DNA of 43,400 nucleotides, from positions 1 to 43,400 of the forward strand of contig DUCF01000010.1 of NCBI GenBank assembly GCA_012959965.1, given 5' to 3'. Positions 1 through 7,502 of the stretch are shown here, piece after piece; position 1 is the stretch's first letter; every line of letters begins with the position of its first letter. Below the pieces are notes generated by a model. The model did not search any database, was not told the origin of the DNA, and saw only the letters and a program-made list of their open reading frames with translations. The DNA comes from Candidatus Thioglobus sp. Its GTDB lineage: Bacteria; Pseudomonadota; Gammaproteobacteria; PS1; Pseudothioglobaceae. The position numbers were made by a program, and so were the translations under genes.

Positions 1-11
1 AACAACCAGTT

Positions 12-130
12 TGCTTAGCGACAATAGCAAGTGTGACCCACCTGATCCCATATCGAACTCAGAAGTGAAACCACTTAGCGCCGATGGTAGTGTGGGGTCT
101 CCCCATGTGAGAGTAGGACATTGCTAGGCT
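12..130 (+). rRNA. rrf: 5S ribosomal RNA
   Basis: The sequence aligns by eye with E. coli 5S rRNA, including the internal CGAACTCAGAAGTGAAA and GCGCCGATGGTAGTGTGGGG segments. The ends GCTTAGC and GCTAGGC pair as the terminal helix. The 23S gene would lie upstream, outside the window, so this is the distal end of an rRNA operon. Exact ends are uncertain by a few bases. Confidence 0.96.
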
Positions 131-138
131 TTTATTCT

Positions 139-178
139 AAAATACCCCAGTCATCGTAGATGCTGGGGTATTTTTTTA
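139..178 (+). terminator. Intrinsic terminator of the rRNA operon
   Basis: The inverted repeat AAAATACCCCAG / CTGGGGTATTTT has a 12-nt loop and is followed by a T run. It sits immediately after the 5S gene. A very similar ATACCCC/GGGGTAT terminator follows mtkB near 5216. Confidence 0.9.
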
Positions 179-317
179 TCTACAGTTTGTAGTTGATGCA
201 GATATGGCAAAAACTAACCACTCCACCATGCCAGGGTGCGACTCTCGCTACGCGTGAGCAAGTAATTGACAGGCTTTTGTTTGAAAAAGCGCTAACACCT
301 TACGAAGTCTTGGGGTT

Positions 318-347
318 TTTATTGCCTGCTTGAAGGAATGCAATAAA
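318..347. repeat. Inverted repeat in the 5S-to-first-gene spacer
   Basis: TTTATTGC and GCAATAAA form a perfect 8-bp inverted repeat with a 14-nt loop. The spacer 179-393 otherwise shows no convincing gene; a 17-codon ORF from 204 has no ribosome site and is not called. The function of the dyad is unknown. Confidence 0.35.
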
Positions 348-393
348 TGTCAATATCCAAGTTTTCTTAAATTTTCTAAATTAACGTTTCTTC

Positions 394-423
394 TTGTCGT
401 AAGCCCTGATAGTTTTATATAAT
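394..423 (+). promoter_or_regulatory. Predicted sigma70 promoter of the first gene
   Basis: TTGTCG at 394-399 and TATAAT at 418-423 are separated by 18 bp, and the ATG follows 27 bp downstream of the -10 box. No Shine-Dalgarno sequence is obvious in front of the ATG at 451, so the leader is short and plain. Confidence 0.55.
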
Positions 424-450
424 ACATACTTAAAACACACCATCCTCAAC

Positions 451-1863
451 ATGTCAGATTACACCCCTCTTGCCCTCGCGGCTAAAGCATTATCAATTAA
501 TTTAAACGAACAACAATACGGTAGTATTGTCGAAATTGGGGCGGGCCAAGAAGTTGCTCGTAATTTCTTTAGAGTTGGGGCTGCTGCGGGAACCATAGCC
601 AAAACCAGTTCGGCTTATGATATGGCGGTTAGTGATGCAATTTATGGCAAATCAGGCCGTTACGTTAGTCGAGAGCGGGTGGAGAAGATTCTTAATTATG
701 AGTTTCAATTGTGCGTTGCGCGTTTAGAGGAAACCCGACCAGATGACAGTACTTTTTTTGCTTACGCAGCAAGTGTAGAAGCTAAGGCGTACAAACGAGA
801 AAATGAATGCCATGGCTGGATTGGCATTCAATTTCAAGGGGAAGCCAAACAGAATCCCCCCAATCAGGTTGTTTGTCATGTGCGTATGCTTAACAAAACG
901 AACGAACAACAGTCAGAGGCGCTTGGTATATTGGGTGTAAATTTAATTTACGCATCTTTTCATTATCGACACGACGTGAACGCTTTTATTAAATCACTCA
1001 AGGATAATCTTGGTGATGATCGTATAGAAATTGATTTAATTCATTTTTCTGGCGAGCACTTTAAGAATGTTGATAACCGTTTGGCAAGTCTATTGCTGGT
1101 TGAAAATTGGCTAACTCGAGTAGTAATGTTTGACACTCAAGGCAACCCTGCGGTGCCTCGTGATGTGCTCTATAAAAAACCGACGGTAGTCACTCGTGGC
1201 TCTTTTAAGCCGCCCACTAAAGCGCATTTAGATATGACAGAATGTGGCGTTCGTTTATTGGCTGAAGCTACACAATCAGACGAAGAGAAAGTGGTTCGTC
1301 TGGCGGAAATTTCCATGTCTCAACTAGTGTCTGAACAAAAAGGGGATAACAAGGATTTTCTTGCACGAGTCACATTGGCTAACTCACTGGGCATGCACGT
1401 TTTGTTGTCAGATTATGTACGATATTTCAGCCTCAGCTCATGGCTTCGCCGACACACCAATCAGTCGATTGCAATTTTAATTAAATCGATCGATCTTCCA
1501 TATATTTTTAATCATGATTTGTATAAAGGGTTAGAAGGCGGCACACTGGAGGGGTTGGGCAAACTATTTCACAGTGGCACTAAAGTGCTGGTCTATCCTG
1601 CTTTCGAAGAGGGTCGCTTGATGAATCTATCCAATGCACCAAAACCAGACAACTTAAAACATATTGTTGCACAATTGATTGAGGATAATAAATTGATACC
1701 CATTGAGCGTTTTTCAAATGATGTGGTTGGGATTTCTGCTCGCGAAACGATGAAAATGATTCTCGCAGGCGAGAGTGGCTGGGAAGAGAATTTACTGCCA
1801 GAAACGATTGAAATAATGAAACAAAATAATCTTCACGGGATTAATTCAATTGCCGATGACTAA
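451..1863 (+). CDS. Conserved protein of unclear function, nucleotidyltransferase-like motif
   Basis: This 470-residue soluble protein has no signal peptide or membrane segment. From memory it resembles a widely distributed family often labelled nicotinate-nucleotide adenylyltransferase (sometimes, wrongly, TonB-dependent receptor), whose C-terminal half carries blocks like the YKGLEGGTLEGLGKLF and KVLVYP seen here. Around residue 250 it has RGSFKPPTKAH, which resembles the GxFxPxHxGH signature of nucleotidylyl transferases but has Lys-Ala-His in place of xGH and lies mid-protein rather than at the N-terminus. The catalytic function is therefore unproven. It has its own promoter and a 279-bp gap before mcl, so it is probably transcribed separately. 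The ATG at 451 is the first one after the promoter and lacks a clear ribosome site. Confidence 0.7.
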   Translation: MSDYTPLALAAKALSINLNEQQYGSIVEIGAGQEVARNFFRVGAAAGTIAKTSSAYDMAVSDAIYGKSGRYVSRERVEKILNYEFQLCVARLEETRPDDSTFFAYAASVEAKAYKRENECHGWIGIQFQGEAKQNPPNQVVCHVRMLNKTNEQQSEALGILGVNLIYASFHYRHDVNAFIKSLKDNLGDDRIEIDLIHFSGEHFKNVDNRLASLLLVENWLTRVVMFDTQGNPAVPRDVLYKKPTVVTRGSFKPPTKAHLDMTECGVRLLAEATQSDEEKVVRLAEISMSQLVSEQKGDNKDFLARVTLANSLGMHVLLSDYVRYFSLSSWLRRHTNQSIAILIKSIDLPYIFNHDLYKGLEGGTLEGLGKLFHSGTKVLVYPAFEEGRLMNLSNAPKPDNLKHIVAQLIEDNKLIPIERFSNDVVGISARETMKMILAGESGWEENLLPETIEIMKQNNLHGINSIADD

Positions 1864-2022
1864 CCGGTGCTGTCGTTAGATTTTAGCCCCCTTTGTGTAT
1901 TATAGAAAGTATTAGAAAAAATGACTCAACGGGCCCTCTCTTGCCTCGTGTCCATTTTGCTGAATATACTTGACCTAAATTGACGGTGATAATTACTCAA
2001 CTAGCACCCTATTAAGGCTTTG

Positions 2023-2052
2023 TATAATGCAACTCCTTGACAACAATTGTCA
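2023..2052 (+). promoter_or_regulatory. Predicted mcl-mtkAB promoter with operator-like dyad
   Basis: TATAAT lies at 2023-2028 without a recognisable -35 hexamer 16-18 bp upstream, which often means activator dependence. Just downstream, over the expected transcription start, is a perfect 6-3-6 dyad TGACAA-CAA-TTGTCA at 2038-2052. The distance to the mcl start gives a leader of roughly 108 nt. The regulator is not identifiable from sequence; the operator role is inferred from position and symmetry. The rest of the 1864-2112 spacer shows nothing else clear. Confidence 0.5.
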
Positions 2053-2142
2053 GTTACAACCATCATCTGTAGTTTGCTTGCCGTTAATAGATAGCGGTAT
2101 AGACAGCAGTTAATGCTAATTTATTATACAAAAGGAAATAAT

Positions 2143-3087
2143 ATGAGTCACATTGTTCACGAAAACGTTATGCAAAGATTACAGCGAAGCGAATTAGCTG
2201 TACCAGGGTCTAGTCCTAAAATGTTTGAAAAGGCCTTAAAAAGCGAAGCTGACTATGTATTTTTAGATTTGGAAGATGCTGTTGCACCAGATGACAAAGT
2301 ACAGGCTCGTAAAAACGTCATTGAGGCACTGAACGACCTAGATTGGCGTGGTAACGGCAAGACGGTTTCTGTACGTATTAACAGTATTGATACGCATTAT
2401 ATGTATCGTGATGTTGTTGAAGTTGTTGAGCAAGCGGGTCCGAACTTGGATACTATCCTTCTTCCTAAAGCGGGCACTTTTTCTGATGTTTACATGCTTT
2501 CTGCGATGTTAAATCAAATTGAAACATCAACTAAGATGAAGAACCGTATCGGCATCGAAGTCCTTATTGAGACAACTCTTGGTATGGCCAATGTATTGGA
2601 TATCGCCAAGAAAGGCCGCTATGAACGCCTTGAAGCGATGCATTTCGGTGTGGCTGATTATGCCGCTAGCTGTCGTGCACGTACTACCGTTATTGGTGGT
2701 TTGAACCCAGATTACCCTGGCGATCAGTGGCACGCAGGTCTTTCGCAGATGTTAGTTGCTTGTCGTGCCTATGGCATTCGTGCAATTGACGGTCCTTTCG
2801 GTGACTTTAACGACCCTGATTCTTACACTGACGCAGCTCGTCGTGGTGCAGCTCTTGGCTTTGAAGGCAAATGGGCGATTCACCCATCTCAAATTGCATT
2901 GGCTAACGATGTATACACACCGCCGCCAGCTGAAGTTCAGCACGCAAAAGACATTCTTATCGCACTTGAAGTAGCGGCTAAAGAAGGTCGTGGTGCGGCG
3001 CAATTAAATGGTCGTATGATCGATGCTGCTTCTGCAAAAATGGCAGAAAACATCGTCAATACGGACAATGCAATTCAAGCTAAATAA
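2143..3087 (+). CDS. mcl: Malyl-CoA lyase
   Basis: The protein belongs to the HpcH/HpaI-CitE aldolase family (TIM barrel). It cleaves (S)-malyl-CoA to acetyl-CoA and glyoxylate, as in the serine cycle and the 3-hydroxypropionate bicycle. At 314 residues it matches malyl-CoA lyases (about 320) rather than the shorter CitE. Visible family landmarks are RSELAVPGSSPKMFEKA near the N-terminus, the metal-site segment FLDLEDAV, the IGIEVLIET block and GKWAIHPSQI. A longer reading frame opens at 2113, but the ATG at 2143 is preceded by AAAGGA at 6 nt spacing and begins with the usual start of the family. mtkA follows 12 bp later, so this is the first gene of a three-gene operon. That adjacency to malate-CoA ligase genes strongly supports the assignment over citrate lyase beta. 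Confidence 0.93.
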   Translation: MSHIVHENVMQRLQRSELAVPGSSPKMFEKALKSEADYVFLDLEDAVAPDDKVQARKNVIEALNDLDWRGNGKTVSVRINSIDTHYMYRDVVEVVEQAGPNLDTILLPKAGTFSDVYMLSAMLNQIETSTKMKNRIGIEVLIETTLGMANVLDIAKKGRYERLEAMHFGVADYAASCRARTTVIGGLNPDYPGDQWHAGLSQMLVACRAYGIRAIDGPFGDFNDPDSYTDAARRGAALGFEGKWAIHPSQIALANDVYTPPPAEVQHAKDILIALEVAAKEGRGAAQLNGRMIDAASAKMAENIVNTDNAIQAK

Positions 3088-3099
3088 CAAAGGTTAACT

Positions 3100-4275
3100 A
3101 TGAATATTCATGAGTATCAAGCCAAGAAAGTTTTGGCAAAATATGGCGTTCCAGTGCCGAAAGGCGGTGTTGCGCATTCAGCTACTGAAGCAATTTATCA
3201 AGCCAATGAATTGGGCGGTGACAAGTGGATTGTCAAAGCACAGCTTCATTCTGGCGCACGCGGCAAAGCAGGTGGTGTAAAGCTATGTACAAGCCATCAA
3301 GAGATCGCAGATCTTTGCGACAAACTTCTTGGTAACAACTTGGTAACTCACCAAACAGGCCCCGAAGGAAAGATGGTTTCTAGCATGTATGTCGAAGAAG
3401 CAAGCGATATCGCAAGAGAGCTTTACTTTAGTATCGTTTTAGATAGAGCTACTCAACGAGTGACCCTAATTGCTTCTACGGAAGGCGGTATGGATATTGA
3501 AGCGGTTGCAGAGGAAGCTCCTGAGAAAATCTTTACAATTACTATTGACCCAGCGGTTGGCATGCAGCCATTCCAGGCACGTCAATTGGCCTTCTCGTTA
3601 AATTTGCCGAATGTGGCCATTGCTGCGGCAACCAAAGCTGTTATGGCATGCTACCGTTGTCTTCGTGACACAGATGCAAACCAATTAGAAATCAATCCGT
3701 TGATTCTCACTGCTGACAACAAAATCTTAGCGCTTGACGCCAAGATGGGCTTTGATGACAACGCGCTTTACCGTCAACCAGAAATTTCTGAGTGTCGTGA
3801 CAAGACACAAGAGGACCCGCGTGAAATCAACGCTGCTGAGCACGATCTAAGTTATATTGGCTTAGACGGCAACATCGGTTGTATGATCAACGGTGCCGGC
3901 CTTGCAATGGCTACGATGGACATGATCCAGCACTCAGGTGGCCAGCCAGCCAACTTTCTAGATATTGGTGGTGGCGCTTCTCCAGAGCGTGTTGCTACTG
4001 CAATTGAGCTGGTGTTATCTGACACTTCTGTTGAAGCATTGTTGGTTAACATTTTCGCCGGTATTAACCGTTGCGATTGGGTTGCTCAGGGCATTGTTGA
4101 CTTGTTGAACAAGCGTGATATTGATGTACCTTTCGTGGTGCGTTTGTCAGGCACTAATGTTGAAGAAGGTCAGAGAATCTTAAGAGAGAGCGGCAAGAAA
4201 GTTATTACAGCCGACACCTTAGCAGACGCAGCTACTAAAGTTGTTGAAGCTTGGAAAGAAGCAACAGGAAAATAA
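3100..4275 (+). CDS. mtkA: Malate-CoA ligase (malate thiokinase) beta subunit
   Basis: This 391-residue ATP-grasp protein is homologous to the succinyl-CoA synthetase beta subunit and starts with the characteristic [20 protein letters not shown]. With MtkB it makes malyl-CoA from malate, CoA and ATP. Seen in the sequence are the ATP-grasp block around residues 45-60 ([16 protein letters not shown]), EINPL near residue 200, and GGGASPERV with [11 protein letters not shown] toward the C-terminus. Homology alone cannot separate it from succinate-CoA ligase; the assignment rests on its position directly behind malyl-CoA lyase and on sequence flavour (for example FAGINRCD where SucC usually has FGGIxxCD). 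AAGG lies 6 nt before the start. Same operon as mcl and mtkB. Confidence 0.88.
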   Translation: MNIHEYQAKKVLAKYGVPVPKGGVAHSATEAIYQANELGGDKWIVKAQLHSGARGKAGGVKLCTSHQEIADLCDKLLGNNLVTHQTGPEGKMVSSMYVEEASDIARELYFSIVLDRATQRVTLIASTEGGMDIEAVAEEAPEKIFTITIDPAVGMQPFQARQLAFSLNLPNVAIAAATKAVMACYRCLRDTDANQLEINPLILTADNKILALDAKMGFDDNALYRQPEISECRDKTQEDPREINAAEHDLSYIGLDGNIGCMINGAGLAMATMDMIQHSGGQPANFLDIGGGASPERVATAIELVLSDTSVEALLVNIFAGINRCDWVAQGIVDLLNKRDIDVPFVVRLSGTNVEEGQRILRESGKKVITADTLADAATKVVEAWKEATGK

Positions 4276-4284
4276 GGATCAATT

Positions 4285-5172
4285 ATGAGTATTTTTATTA
4301 ATGAAAAAACACCCGTTATAGTTCAAGGCATCACTGGTCGTATTGGCTCGTTCCATGCTGAAGATATGATTAAGTATGGCACGAATGTGGTTGGTGGCGT
4401 TACCCCTGGCAAAGGTGGTACAACGCACCTAGGCAAGCCTGTTTTTAATACGGTTCAAGAGGCTGTTGCAGCGACAGGCGCTGAAGCAACTATCACTTTT
4501 GTGCCACCTGCTTATGCAGCAGATGGCATTATGGAAGCGGCTGAGGCTGGCATTAAGTTTTGTGTCAATATTACAGACGGTATTCCGACTCAGGACATGA
4601 TTCGAGTTAAGCGCTACATCAATAGTGCCAAGCCTGCAGATCGTATGATTTTGACAGGCCCTAACTGTGCTGGCACAATCAGCCCGGGTAAGGCGATGTT
4701 GGGTATTATGCCTGGTCATATTTATAAGCAAGGTAACGTTGGCCTAATCGGTCGCTCAGGTACTTTGGGTTATGAGGCGGCGTCTCAAATGAAAGAGCTG
4801 GGTATTGGTATCAGCACCAGTGTTGGTATTGGTGGCGATCCAATCAACGGCAGTTCGTTTACTGAAATCTTGAAGTATTTTGAGCAGGACGATGAAACAC
4901 ATGCGATTATGATCATTGGTGAAATTGGCGGTCCTCAGGAAGCTGAAGCGGCTGAATATTTCAAAAATCATATGACTAAGCCAGTAGCGGCATATATTGC
5001 GGGCTTAACTGCTCCTCCAGGACGTACCATGGGTCACGCGGGTGCAATTGTTAACTCTGCTGGCGAGAGTGCTGCAGAAAAAGTAGAAATCCTTCAAGAG
5101 GCAGGCATTATGGTTTCGCCAACGCCATCTGAAATGGGTACTACTATGCAAGCCTTGCTTAAAGGTATGTAA
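4285..5172 (+). CDS. mtkB: Malate-CoA ligase (malate thiokinase) alpha subunit
   Basis: This 295-residue protein is homologous to the succinyl-CoA synthetase alpha subunit. It has the CoA-binding Rossmann start ([16 protein letters not shown]), the [11 protein letters not shown] segment, and the phosphorylated histidine in TMGHAGAIV at about residue 251. Together with MtkA it activates malate as malyl-CoA, the substrate of the mcl product. It begins 9 bp after mtkA, has AAGGA as ribosome site, and ends the operon; a strong terminator follows at 5216. The alternative reading as SucD is less likely given the neighbouring lyase. Confidence 0.88.
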   Translation: MSIFINEKTPVIVQGITGRIGSFHAEDMIKYGTNVVGGVTPGKGGTTHLGKPVFNTVQEAVAATGAEATITFVPPAYAADGIMEAAEAGIKFCVNITDGIPTQDMIRVKRYINSAKPADRMILTGPNCAGTISPGKAMLGIMPGHIYKQGNVGLIGRSGTLGYEAASQMKELGIGISTSVGIGGDPINGSSFTEILKYFEQDDETHAIMIIGEIGGPQEAEAAEYFKNHMTKPVAAYIAGLTAPPGRTMGHAGAIVNSAGESAAEKVEILQEAGIMVSPTPSEMGTTMQALLKGM

Positions 5173-5215
5173 AAATTCAATGCTAGAGTTTAGACTCTAA
5201 GTTGCGTTTTTATTC

Positions 5216-5253
5216 AAAATACCCCGACCTTTTAAAGGTGGGGTATTTTTTTG
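5216..5253 (+). terminator. Intrinsic terminator of the mcl-mtkAB operon
   Basis: AAAATACCCCgACCTTTT and AAAGGTggGGTATTTT form a long stem followed by seven T residues, 44 bp after the mtkB stop. The flanks resemble the rRNA operon terminator at 139-178. Confidence 0.92.
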
Positions 5254-5339
5254 TCTGTTCAAAAATAGTCAAAATCCCAAAGCGGGCTAACCACTTTGAT
5301 ATTTTTTGAGCATCAATCGATGTGCAGTTCTTAGGTGTT

Positions 5340-5417
5340 TTCTACGGATAATTTGATAGAGGTTTAGTCTTTTCGGGGGTATAGTTGTTATTCTACGGAT
5401 GAATAAAGCCTTTATTC
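5340..5417. repeat. Direct repeat and 17-bp palindrome ahead of a small ORF
   Basis: TTCTACGGAT occurs at 5340-5349 and again at 5391-5400, 51 bp apart. Directly after the second copy is GAATAAAG-C-CTTTATTC (5401-5417), a perfect 8-bp palindrome around one central base, ending 20 bp before an ATG. The arrangement looks regulatory, but no regulator can be named. The rest of 5254-5436 shows no gene. Confidence 0.4.
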
Positions 5418-5436
5418 TCAGTCTAAGCGAGCCGTC

Positions 5437-5583
5437 ATGAAGCTGAAAACAATACTCTTATCTTTGCCCGTTACAGCCACACAAAGGGCGCTAAAGCACA
5501 AGATTTTTTCTGCTGATATCGATCCTCGAAAACAAGAAGGCGTCTTTGATTTGCGACGTTTTAAAAAGCGCACGATAAATTAG
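5437..5583 (+). CDS. Possible small basic protein, 48 residues
   Basis: The ORF starts ATG AAG CTG AAA ACA and ends KKRTIN-stop. The N-terminus is mildly hydrophobic (LKTILLSLPVTA) and the C-terminus strongly basic (RRFKKR). No Shine-Dalgarno sequence is evident and I do not recognise the protein. The palindrome just upstream is the only context that favours a real gene. It could equally be a decayed gene end. Confidence 0.25.
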   Translation: MKLKTILLSLPVTATQRALKHKIFSADIDPRKQEGVFDLRRFKKRTIN

Positions 5584-5628
5584 TAATATTGAGTTTTTGG
5601 TGCACTAGTTTGTCTAATCTGCGTTGCC

Positions 5629-5652
5629 GCCAGTAGTGTTACCGATACTGGC
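5629..5652. repeat. Inverted repeat between small genes
   Basis: GCCAGTA and TACTGGC are perfectly complementary with a 10-nt loop. It lies 41 bp past the stop of the minus-strand gene at 5694 and 45 bp past the plus-strand small ORF, so it may terminate either, but it lacks a T run on both strands. Confidence 0.35.
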
Positions 5653-5693
5653 ATATCCTTAACAGCACCTAATTGCTATAGCACTTTCTAACT

Positions 5694-5906
5694 CTATGTT
5701 GGCTTGGTGCTTAACCATTTATTTCCTGCAGGGATGATGCTGTACCATAATTCTATTTTGGCACCATCTTCATAGTCAAAAGTAATAATCTTGTTATGGT
5801 CTGTATGGACACCTTTGATGTCATCGTCTAACTTGCCACTGTGAAATAAAACAAGCAATTGGTCGTATATATTTTTTGCCCTTTTATCTGTGTAAGTTGC
5901 ATCCAT
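5694..5906 (-). CDS. Hypothetical 70-residue protein
   Basis: The small soluble acidic protein begins MDATYTDKRAKNIYDQLL and has an aromatic C-terminal part. I do not recognise a family. A real gene is supported by a strong ribosome site, AGGAG six nt before the ATG, and by a candidate promoter with flanking inverted repeats just upstream (5933-5968). It is isolated, with no co-directional neighbour. Confidence 0.6.
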   Translation of the reverse strand: MDATYTDKRAKNIYDQLLVLFHSGKLDDDIKGVHTDHNKIITFDYEDGAKIELWYSIIPAGNKWLSTKPT

Positions 5907-5932
5907 TTCAATCTCCTGTTTTTATACAGTTA

Positions 5933-5968
5933 CCACTCATTATACTACTCGTTAATCGTGATGAGTGG
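5933..5968 (-). promoter_or_regulatory. Candidate promoter flanked by inverted repeat
   Basis: On the minus strand TATAAT occupies 5944-5939. It partly overlaps the left arm of an 8-bp perfect inverted repeat, CCACTCAT (5933-5940) and ATGAGTGG (5961-5968), with 20 bp between arms. No good -35 hexamer is seen. The arms bracket the region where RNA polymerase would bind, so they could be operator half-sites for the 70-residue protein's gene. Confidence 0.4.
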
Positions 5969-6093
5969 CACCTGCAGTGGCACAACTACTCGCCTAGAAA
6001 AATTCTCAACGCAATGGCAGTTTCGTGTTTTAAATAGTAACTGTTATTCTTGTATGTGATAATAGCTCAGCTGTATTTCAATAGGGGTGCCTC

Positions 6094-6408
6094 ATCTTTC
6101 ACATAGCACTGCATTTCATCATCCCCGCCATTATTGTCGGCTTATTTTTCAGGCGAGATTGGAAGTTTGTCTATTTTGTGATGATGGTGACGATGCTTGT
6201 TGATGTCGACCATCTTTTGGCTGTACCGATTTACGACGCGACGCGTTGTGGTATTGGCTTTCACCCCTTGCACGGTTTTTTTTCTATAGCTCTATATACG
6301 GCCTTTTGTTTTATTCCAAAATTACGCATTGTCGGTATCGGCTTAGTTATTCACATGGTGTTGGACTCTCTAGATTGCCAAATGACGAATGGCATTTGGT
6401 TTCTTTAG
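6094..6408 (+). CDS. DUF6122-like integral membrane protein, apparent ATC start
   Basis: The protein matches, from memory, the DUF6122 family: a short N-terminal LHFIIP helix, FFRRDWK, then MLVDVDHLLAVPIYD, CGIGFHPLHG and a final helix ending in the HMVLDSLDC block. Function is unknown. Family-like sequence continues 28 codons upstream of the first canonical start (GTG at 6178), back to ATC-TTT-CAC-ATA-GCA-CTG-CAT at 6094. There AGGGG lies six nt upstream, and a stop codon precedes at 6082. No ATG, GTG or TTG exists in frame in that stretch. Either translation starts at ATC, or an ATG was lost by mutation or sequencing error. Starting at 6178 would remove the first membrane helix. Confidence 0.65.
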   Translation: MFHIALHFIIPAIIVGLFFRRDWKFVYFVMMVTMLVDVDHLLAVPIYDATRCGIGFHPLHGFFSIALYTAFCFIPKLRIVGIGLVIHMVLDSLDCQMTNGIWFL

Positions 6409-6421
6409 TTATACTGAGTGC

Positions 6422-6721
6422 ATGTATTATTTGAAATTGTTTTTTTTACCGTTTGGCGCCTTAGGAAGGGCGCCACTTTCTCTCGGCAATTTGGCGCTGA
6501 TTTTAGTTTGTGTGGTGCTGTCTAATTCACACTCCTTATTGGGCCTGGAAAACACCCCCACAACCGGTCTTCCACTGGTATTTTATGTGCCCATTGTGAG
6601 TTGGGCATTTTTGTTGAAAAAGCGAATTTGGGATATTGGTATATCCGGGTTTCAAATTCCTTTTTTGCTTTTTCTTCCTGGAAAAAAGAAAGACATACCA
6701 CGAGATAAAAAAGAGTGGTAG
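6422..6721 (+). CDS. DUF805-like small membrane protein
   Basis: This 99-residue protein has about three hydrophobic segments. It opens with MYYLKLFFLPFGALGRAPL, resembling the start of DUF805 proteins (a helix, then FxGRxxR), and the KKRIWDIGISGF motif corresponds to the K/N-R-xxDxGxSGW signature of that family. It is shorter and more diverged than typical DUF805 members. An upstream in-frame ATG at 6389 would overlap the preceding gene; 6422 fits the family better. It is probably co-transcribed with the DUF6122-like gene (13-bp gap). Function unknown. Confidence 0.6.
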   Translation: MYYLKLFFLPFGALGRAPLSLGNLALILVCVVLSNSHSLLGLENTPTTGLPLVFYVPIVSWAFLLKKRIWDIGISGFQIPFLLFLPGKKKDIPRDKKEW

Positions 6722-6761
6722 TTGAGTGCCCGCTGATCACTGCCAGCTTAATAATAAGATT

Positions 6762-7466
6762 ATGAAGTCATTAGTAAATTACCAAATAAACGATTCAGTC
6801 GCCACCATTACAATGAATGATGGCAAGGTTAATGCTATGTCGCCCGACATGCAGGCCGAGCTTAGCGCCGCTCTGGATCAAGCCGTTAAAGATAAGGCGG
6901 TTGTTGTGCTTACAGGGCGTGAAGGAATCTTCTCAGGCGGGTTTGATCTTCCAACATTGAAAGCAGGCGGAGAAACAGCCCTACAAATGCTCATTGGTGG
7001 CTTTGAGCTATCAGAGCGAATATTGAAATTTCCAACTCCAGTAATTATTGCTAATCCCGGCCACTGCATTGCGATGGGTGTATTCATTATGCTGAGTGCC
7101 GATTACCGTATTGGTATCGATGGCCCGTTTAAAATGGGCGCCAATGAAGTGGCTATTGGCTTAGTTGTGCCAGAGTCTGCAATTGAAATTTGCCGCAATC
7201 AACTCACGTCAGCGTGCTTTAATCGCAGTATGTTGACTTCGGAATTTTTCCAACCAAAAGACGCCCTTCAAGCTGGATTTTTAGATAAGCTTGTCGCGCA
7301 AGAGGAATTATTGGCAGTGGCGCAAAGCTTGGCAAGTGAGTACGTTAAGCTTGATAACAGAGCGTATCAAGCCACCAAAGCAAAAGTCAGGGGTGATCTT
7401 TATAAGAGGGTTCGAGCTGGCATTGAAAACGATGAGATCTTTTTAAGGAAATTTTTTAACATATAA
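6762..7466 (+). CDS. Enoyl-CoA hydratase/isomerase (crotonase) family protein
   Basis: This 234-residue crotonase-fold protein has both oxyanion-hole regions: NDGKVNAM with GREGIFSGGFDL (about residues 20-65), and GHCIAMGVFIMLSADYRIG (about residues 100-120). It acts on an acyl-CoA thioester, but the substrate cannot be told. It lacks the long C-terminal extension of multifunctional FadB and is slightly short for FadB-like hydratases. An upstream GTG at 6726 is possible, but the ATG at 6762 begins the normal domain. The thioesterase gene follows 36 bp later, suggesting an acyl-CoA-related pair. Confidence 0.88.
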   Translation: MKSLVNYQINDSVATITMNDGKVNAMSPDMQAELSAALDQAVKDKAVVVLTGREGIFSGGFDLPTLKAGGETALQMLIGGFELSERILKFPTPVIIANPGHCIAMGVFIMLSADYRIGIDGPFKMGANEVAIGLVVPESAIEICRNQLTSACFNRSMLTSEFFQPKDALQAGFLDKLVAQEELLAVAQSLASEYVKLDNRAYQATKAKVRGDLYKRVRAGIENDEIFLRKFFNI

Positions 7467-7502
7467 GAGGCTCAGTCAAAGGGCTTTAAAGCAGGACAAA
7501 AG

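Noticed and set aside
2037-2042. TTGACA as a -35 box for mcl
   Set aside because: No acceptable -10 lies 16-18 bp downstream, and the hexamer is part of the TGACAA/TTGTCA dyad.
139-5253. ATACCCC...GGGGTAT present at both 139 and 5216, possibly a dispersed repeat
   Set aside because: Each is a stand-alone terminator with different loop and upper stem; similarity is limited to the stem base.
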